Positions 15,666-19,402 of a DNA stretch of 19,402 nucleotides are shown in pieces; the stretch's first letter is position 1; the number at the start of each line of letters is the position of its first letter. The notes below the pieces were generated by a model. It searched no databases and was not told the DNA's origin. It saw nothing but the letters and a program-made list of their open reading frames with translations. The stretch comes from an uncultured Lachnospiraceae bacterium (GTDB lineage: Bacteria > Bacillota > Clostridia > Lachnospirales > Lachnospiraceae): assembly GCA_910577445.1 (NCBI GenBank), contig CAJTMZ010000027.1, positions 18,794 through 38,195 of the forward strand, in the 5' to 3' direction. The position numbers and the translations under genes are program-made.

Positions 15666-15684
15666 GCGCGGGAAAAGTCCGCGC
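15666..15684 (+). other. Intercistronic hairpin after galT
   Basis: GCGCGG (15666-15671) pairs with CCGCGC (15679-15684), extendable by one G-T pair. It is GC-rich, with a short loop and no T-run. It lies between galT and the radical SAM start. Confidence 0.4.
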
Positions 15685-15705
15685 AGAATGCGGGAGGTAA
15701 TCGCG

Positions 15706-17526
15706 ATGCAGTTTCTACTGGCGGCGGTAAACGCAAAATATATTCATTCCAACCCGGCGATTTACAGCCTCCGGGCATATGCGGGAAAAGAGCTGCAGCA
15801 GTACATTGCCCTTGCGCAGTACACCATTAACAATCGGACGGAAGAAATTCTGGGCGACCTGTACAGGCGGCGGCCGGACGTAATCGGATTTTCCTGTTAT
15901 ATCTGGAACTGGCCTCTTGTGCAGGCGCTTCTTAGAGAACTGCCAAAGGTGCTGCCCGGCACGGAAATCTGGCTGGGCGGGCCGGAGGTGTCCTTTGACG
16001 CGGAGAAAATTCTGGAGGATTTTCCCGCGGTGCAAGGTATTATGAGAGGAGAGGGAGAGAAGACTTTTAAGGAGCTTCTTTCCTTTTATATTGCCGGAAA
16101 AGAAAGCGCAGAAAAAGAAGCGGGCGAGAGGCAGCATAACCTGCAAAAGATACCGGGACTGGTTCTGCGCTCGGGGAGAACCGAGCCGGGGGCGGCGGTG
16201 GAGATGGACGAGCTGCCTTTTCTCTATGACGATTTACAGGAGTTTGAAAATAAAATTATTTACTATGAGAGCAGCAGAGGCTGCCCTTTCCGGTGCGGCT
16301 ACTGCCTTTCTTCTATTGATAAGGGCGTGCGTCTGCGTAGTCTTCCCGTGGTGAAAAAGGAGCTGCAGTTTTTTCTGGATAAAAAGGTTCCACAGGTAAA
16401 GCTGATAGACAGAACCTTCAACTGCAATCACAGACACGCCATGGAAATCTGGCGGTATATCAAAGAACATGACAATGGTGTCACAAATTTTCACTTTGAG
16501 ATTGCGGCTGAGCTTTTAAATAGCGAAGAGATTGCGGAGCTGCGGAGTATGCGGCCGGGGCTTGTGCAGTTGGAAATCGGCGTGCAGACCACGAATGAAG
16601 CCACGCTGAAAGAAATCAACCGAAAGGGCGATACCGCCTGCATTGCCCGGGCGGTGGGTGAGATTAACAGGGGGAAAAATATCCACATTCATCTGGATTT
16701 GATAGCGGGCCTTCCTTTTGAGGGATACGAACGCTTTCAAAAGTCCTTCAACGAGGTCTATGCCATGAGACCCCTTCAACTGCAGCTCGGCTTTTTGAAG
16801 GTTTTAAAGGGAACGCCCATATGGGAAAGGGCAGAAGAGTACGGCATTGCCTGTCAGGAGGAGCCGCCCTATGAAGTGCTTTATACGAAATGGATTTCCT
16901 ATGGCGAGATTTTGAAGCTGAAGCAGGTGGAGGAAATGGTGGAACTTTACTACAATTCCAATCAGTTGACTTACACGCTGGCCCTTTTGGAAAACGCGTT
17001 TTCCGGGCCTTTTGATTTGTATGAAGCCCTTGCGGAGTATTATGAGGCAAAGGGCTATTTTGTCAGCACACCGGCAAGGAGCCACCGTTATCAGGTACTT
17101 CTGGAATTTATAAAGGAACGGATGCCAAAGGAGGAGGCGCTTTACAGGGAGGCGCTCACCTATGACTATTATCTGAGGGAAAACGCAAAGAGCCGGCCGG
17201 ATTTTGGGAAGGATTTGTCTGCATGGAGAGACGAGATTTGGGGTTTTTACCAAAAGGAGGAGAAAGAACCGGATTTTCTGCGGGAGTATGAGGAATATCA
17301 CGCAAGACAGACCATGAAGATGACGCACATGGAAGTATTCTTTTATCCGGTTTGGGAGAGCAAAAAGGCAGGGCCGGAAGCGCCGGCGCAAAGGCATATG
17401 CCGGAGTTTGTGCTTTTTGATTACAGACAGAGGGATGCGCTTACCGGGAACGCGAAAGCGAGGGTGGTTACAAAGGCCGTAATGAAAGGGCATCCGGCTT
17501 TTGCCTGTGAAACCGGGCAGGTATGA
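15706..17526 (+). CDS. B12-binding-domain radical SAM protein with DUF4080-type tail
   Basis: Radical S-adenosylmethionine enzyme of unknown substrate, 606 residues. Seen: an N-terminal cobalamin-binding-like domain starting LLAAVNAKYIHSNPAIYSLR and containing IGFSCYIWNW and WLGGPEVSFD (about 1-130); the iron-sulphur motif CPFRCGYC with Cys193, Cys197 and Cys200; a radical SAM barrel with QLEIGVQTT and LDLIAGLPFE. A long C-terminal region is typical of DUF4080 members. ATG 15706 is chosen because GGGAGG lies 8 bases upstream; an in-frame GTG at 15655 would overlap the hairpin. It lies 75 bases after galT in the same direction, but no galactose role is known. Such genes are widespread singletons in Clostridia, so the neighbourhood may be incidental. 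Confidence 0.88.
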   Translation: MQFLLAAVNAKYIHSNPAIYSLRAYAGKELQQYIALAQYTINNRTEEILGDLYRRRPDVIGFSCYIWNWPLVQALLRELPKVLPGTEIWLGGPEVSFDAEKILEDFPAVQGIMRGEGEKTFKELLSFYIAGKESAEKEAGERQHNLQKIPGLVLRSGRTEPGAAVEMDELPFLYDDLQEFENKIIYYESSRGCPFRCGYCLSSIDKGVRLRSLPVVKKELQFFLDKKVPQVKLIDRTFNCNHRHAMEIWRYIKEHDNGVTNFHFEIAAELLNSEEIAELRSMRPGLVQLEIGVQTTNEATLKEINRKGDTACIARAVGEINRGKNIHIHLDLIAGLPFEGYERFQKSFNEVYAMRPLQLQLGFLKVLKGTPIWERAEEYGIACQEEPPYEVLYTKWISYGEILKLKQVEEMVELYYNSNQLTYTLALLENAFSGPFDLYEALAEYYEAKGYFVSTPARSHRYQVLLEFIKERMPKEEALYREALTYDYYLRENAKSRPDFGKDLSAWRDEIWGFYQKEEKEPDFLREYEEYHARQTMKMTHMEVFFYPVWESKKAGPEAPAQRHMPEFVLFDYRQRDALTGNAKARVVTKAVMKGHPAFACETGQV

Positions 17527-17553
17527 ATATGTGGAAAGATTGAGCCATATATT
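17525..17553 (+). promoter_or_regulatory. Sigma-E-like sporulation promoter ahead of spmB
   Basis: GAATATG (17525-17531), 14-base spacer, CATATATT (17546-17553). Against the Bacillus subtilis sigma-E consensus (KMATATT, about 14 bases, CATACAHT) this matches 6/7 and 7/8. The -35 box overlaps the stop of the preceding gene. Expected start near 17560. Confidence 0.55.
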
Positions 17554-17575
17554 GTAAAAACGCGGAAAAAGCGGG

Positions 17576-18115
17576 ATGCAGTGTATGGCTTTAGTTTTGT
17601 CAAATATCTCCAATATTATCATACCGGTACTGGTTTTTTACATTGTGGCCTATGGCGTGCTCAATAAAACAAACGTATATGAGGAATTTGTTAAGGGAGC
17701 AAAGGACGGGTTAAAGACGGTGGTGGGAATTGCGCCTACCCTTGTGGCCTTAATGACTGCGGTAGGTGTACTGCGCGCCTCGGGCTTCCTTCACTTTCTG
17801 GGAAATCTGGTCAGACCGCTAAGTGAAAGGGCAGGCTTTCCGGCGGAACTGGTTCCCCTTGCGTTCATCAAAATGTTTTCTTCCTCGGCGGCTACCGGCC
17901 TGGTGCTGGATATTTTCAAAACTTACGGCACGGATTCGCTGATTGGGCTGATTACTTCGATTATGATGAGCTGCACGGAAACCATTTTTTATACCATGAG
18001 CGTGTACTTTCTGGCGGCCAAGGTGACGAAAACGAGGTATACTCTGACAGGGGCGCTTTTGTCCACGGCAGCGGGGATTGTGGCGAGCGTGGTGCTGGCG
18101 GAGCGGATGATGTAG
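17576..18115 (+). CDS. spmB: Spore maturation protein B
   Basis: Membrane protein required for full dehydration of the spore core. 179 residues, close to the 178 of the Bacillus subtilis protein. Seen: four to five hydrophobic segments, the YEEFVKGAKDGLKTVVGIAP stretch, LRASGFLHFLGNLVRPL, and PAELVPLAFIKMFSSSAATGL, which match the SpmB pattern of a nucleoside-recognition (Gate) domain. Ribosome sites are weak for both ATG 17576 and ATG 17585, so the start is uncertain by three residues. It normally follows spmA; here the upstream neighbour is the radical SAM gene and no spmA is present. The sigma-E-like promoter just upstream supports both the identity and expression in the mother cell. Confidence 0.9.
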   Translation: MQCMALVLSNISNIIIPVLVFYIVAYGVLNKTNVYEEFVKGAKDGLKTVVGIAPTLVALMTAVGVLRASGFLHFLGNLVRPLSERAGFPAELVPLAFIKMFSSSAATGLVLDIFKTYGTDSLIGLITSIMMSCTETIFYTMSVYFLAAKVTKTRYTLTGALLSTAAGIVASVVLAERMM

Positions 18116-18181
18116 GGCGGTGGAGCGAAATGAGAAAATTGATAAATGCGTCCTTTCGTTATTAACAGTAGCCTTTTAATA

Positions 18182-18231
18182 TGAAAAGCATTATAATACA
18201 GGTGAAAAGCTAATATGCGGGCTTTGAAAAG
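18182..18231 (+). promoter_or_regulatory. Three phased TGAAAAG repeats around a TATAAT box
   Basis: TGAAAAG occurs at 18182, 18203 and 18225, 21 and 22 bases apart, so all three lie on one face of the helix. A perfect TATAAT (18192-18197) sits between the first and second copies; no convincing -35 box is seen. This is a candidate operator and promoter for the downstream three-gene cassette. The interval 18116-18271 holds nothing else recognisable. Confidence 0.45.
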
Positions 18232-18271
18232 TTTTTGACTTGTGGTTGGATTTGTCGGGAAAGAGAAAATT

Positions 18272-18754
18272 ATGATATTATATCATGGAAGTAATGTAAC
18301 TGTGGAGCAGCCGAAGCTTCTTAAGCAGAACCGATTTTTGGATTTTGGATTTGGCTTTTATACAACAATGAACAAAGAGCAGGCTGAAAGTTTTGCTGTA
18401 AAGGTGACTGAACGGAGAAAAAGGGGTGTGCCGACACTTAATGTTTATGAATTAGATGAGAAAGAAGCGTTTAAGAGATGCAGCTTGCTGCGGTTTGAAG
18501 GCCCTGATGAGAATTGGCTTGATTTTGTTGCCACTAACAGACAGGGAATTTATCATGGGAAGAAATTTGACATAATATATGGAGCGGTTGCTAATGATGA
18601 TGTATATAGAACAATTACACTATATATGTCAGGCGTTCTAACGAAAGGACAGGCGTTGGAAAGCCTGAAGATTAAAAGACTTTACAACCAATTGGTATTT
18701 GCTTCAGAAAGTTCTCTAAAATATCTGCGTTTTCTTAAGGAGGATATTGTATGA
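18272..18754 (+). CDS. DUF3990-like putative ADP-ribosyltransferase (candidate toxin)
   Basis: 160 residues, no signal peptide. Seen: ILYHGSN at 2-8, DFGFGFYTT at 24-32, FDIIYGAVANDD at about 99-110 and LYNQLVFASESSLKYLRF at 137-154. These blocks match what I recall of DUF3990 and line up with the catalytic core of PARP-like ADP-ribosyltransferases: His5 in the HGS block, Tyr30 in the GFY block, and Gln140 where PARP1 has its catalytic Glu in a similar LYNEYIVY context. An H-Y-Q triad and transfer of ADP-ribose from NAD are inferred, not shown. ATG 18272 is chosen because GGAAAGAG lies 6 bases before it and the HGS strand follows at once. It shares ATGA with the next gene. A toxin role is suggested by the compact cassette of small genes. 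Confidence 0.75.
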   Translation: MILYHGSNVTVEQPKLLKQNRFLDFGFGFYTTMNKEQAESFAVKVTERRKRGVPTLNVYELDEKEAFKRCSLLRFEGPDENWLDFVATNRQGIYHGKKFDIIYGAVANDDVYRTITLYMSGVLTKGQALESLKIKRLYNQLVFASESSLKYLRFLKEDIV

Positions 18755-18990
18755 ATGAAAATCAATTCAGTTCATTACTGGCGATAATTGTTCCGGAAAT
18801 TGTAGCGCAGATTACGAAAAACAGCAATATTTCAGAGGAACAGGTAACTCTGCGGTTCTATAGTTCCAAACTATACGCAGAACTTTCAGAAGAATCGTCG
18901 AAACTATGGCACTATAGTCCGCTTTTACTTTATACAATGTATCAGGATGAACTCCTGACAGGGGGATATGAATATCCAGAGGAGGCTTGA
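18751..18990 (+). CDS. Small conserved-type hypothetical protein in the DUF3990 cassette
   Basis: 79 residues, unknown function. Seen: an N-terminal helix with VPEIVAQITKNSNISEEQVT, then a segment LYAELSEESSKLWHYSPLLLY ending in the acidic YEYPEEA. It resembles small proteins I recall next to DUF3990 and DUF3791 genes, but no Pfam name is assigned. The start overlaps the ART gene by four bases and has AAGGAGGA upstream, a near-perfect ribosome site that would favour more of this protein than of the first. It is a candidate antitoxin or adaptor; this is inference from position, size and coupling. Confidence 0.7.
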   Translation: MNENQFSSLLAIIVPEIVAQITKNSNISEEQVTLRFYSSKLYAELSEESSKLWHYSPLLLYTMYQDELLTGGYEYPEEA

Positions 18991-18992
18991 AT

Positions 18993-19208
18993 ATGAGCAA
19001 AGAGGGAAAATTTTTAATTTTTTGCATAGAGCGCTACCGTTATTATAAGAAGCTTTCAGGAGCGCAGGTGGCGGAACACTTTGAAAAACATCATATCTGC
19101 GAATATCTTATGAAATACTATGAAGTCTTGCATACCATGGGTGAGTTGTATATTGTGGAGGATATTGAAGGCTATATTGAAGAGCAAACAGCCCGTCAAA
19201 CCTCCTGA
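18993..19208 (+). CDS. DUF3791-like small protein (candidate antitoxin)
   Basis: 71 residues, acidic and helical. Seen: FLIFCIERYRYYKKLSGAQV, then a region with HICEYLMKYYEVLHTMGELY and VEDIEGYIEEQ, the conserved blocks I associate with DUF3791. ATG 18993 is preferred over a TTG two codons earlier because GGAGG ends 7 bases before it. It begins two bases after the previous stop, so the three genes form one unit. The 3' end overlaps the convergent TetR-like gene by 13 bases. DUF3791 proteins are often found beside DUF3990 genes; an immunity or antitoxin role is inferred. Confidence 0.7.
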   Translation: MSKEGKFLIFCIERYRYYKKLSGAQVAEHFEKHHICEYLMKYYEVLHTMGELYIVEDIEGYIEEQTARQTS

Positions 19209-19402
19209 CTTATAATTATCTGCCTTACCGCATCAAAAAGATAGGGCTTCAGCTTTTCAATATCTGCAGGCTCGCCATACAGAATCGAGCTGTAGCAGGT
19301 GGAACTGATAAACTCCACAATCATAAAAAGTAATATTTCCGGGTCCTTAAAGGTTCTGGGAGAATTTTCAAAAATCTTGTAGATATTATAAAAATCCACA
19401 TC
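19196..19402 (-). CDS. C-terminal fragment of a TetR/AcrR-like regulator (5' part beyond window)
   Basis: Leftward frame open to the right edge; about 68 residues visible, ending at TGA 19196-19198. Seen: ILLFMIVEFISSTCYSSILY and ADIEKLKPYLFDAVRQIIIS, which resemble the last two helices of the TetR ligand-binding and dimerisation domain. The DNA-binding domain would lie outside, so the call rests on the tail alone. No ribosome site precedes the in-frame GTG near 19399, consistent with this being an internal part of a longer gene. Confidence 0.55.
   Translation of the reverse strand, partial: DVDFYNIYKIFENSPRTFKDPEILLFMIVEFISSTCYSSILYGEPADIEKLKPYLFDAVRQIIISQEV

Noticed and set aside
16804..17622. 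Minus-strand open frame of 272 codons over the radical SAM 3' end
   Set aside because: It is antisense to the radical SAM coding region, has no family motif, and shows the Cys/His/Arg/Pro bias of a shadow frame.
18235..18276. TTGACT near the ART gene as its -35 box
   Set aside because: No -10 box lies at 16-18 bases; the AT-rich TATGAT is 30 bases away and overlaps the start codon.

Overview
The window looks like a spore-forming, gut-type member of the Clostridia, most likely Lachnospiraceae. This is inferred from an SpmB homologue behind a sigma-E-like promoter, a YesM-type kinase next to a carbohydrate ABC operon, a class II galT, DUF3990/DUF3791-type genes and A+G-rich Shine-Dalgarno sites. 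It was not shown by any search.

Region 1 (1-9073) is a carbohydrate-use locus. A YesM-like sensor histidine kinase runs leftward and is cut by the window edge. Divergent from it, seven rightward genes follow with overlaps or short gaps: a Gfo/Idh/MocA oxidoreductase, a GH88/GH105-type unsaturated uronyl hydrolase, a CUT1 solute-binding lipoprotein, two MalF/MalG-type permeases, a zinc-dependent polyol-type dehydrogenase and a second Gfo/Idh/MocA oxidoreductase. The likely scheme is that the kinase senses an oligosaccharide, the transporter imports it, the hydrolase removes a terminal unsaturated uronic acid, and the three oxidoreductases process the product. No ATPase for the transporter is in the window, so a shared MsmX-type ATPase is expected elsewhere.

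Region 2 (9074-10738) holds a single-gene unit with a good sigma-A promoter. It encodes an AAA ATPase with a DUF4143-like C-terminal region.

Region 3 (10739-18115) is richer in G+C and looks like chromosomal housekeeping. It reads: coiled-coil lipoprotein, AraC-family regulator, galK, class II galT (Leloir pathway), a B12-binding radical SAM protein with a DUF4080-type tail, and spmB. Several gaps carry intercistronic hairpins. spmB has its own sigma-E-like promoter and no adjacent spmA.

Region 4 (18116-19402) is AT-richer. It carries a tight three-gene cassette: a DUF3990-like putative ADP-ribosyltransferase with a PARP-like H-Y-Q signature, a 79-residue unknown, and a DUF3791-like protein. 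Helically phased TGAAAAG repeats sit upstream. This is the best candidate for a toxin-antitoxin or defence-like module. It runs tail to tail into the C-terminal end of a TetR-like regulator cut by the right edge.

No rRNA, tRNA, CRISPR array, insertion sequence or convincing intrinsic terminator was seen. No gene-free stretch exceeds 300 bases; the longest is 1278-1548 (271 bases).
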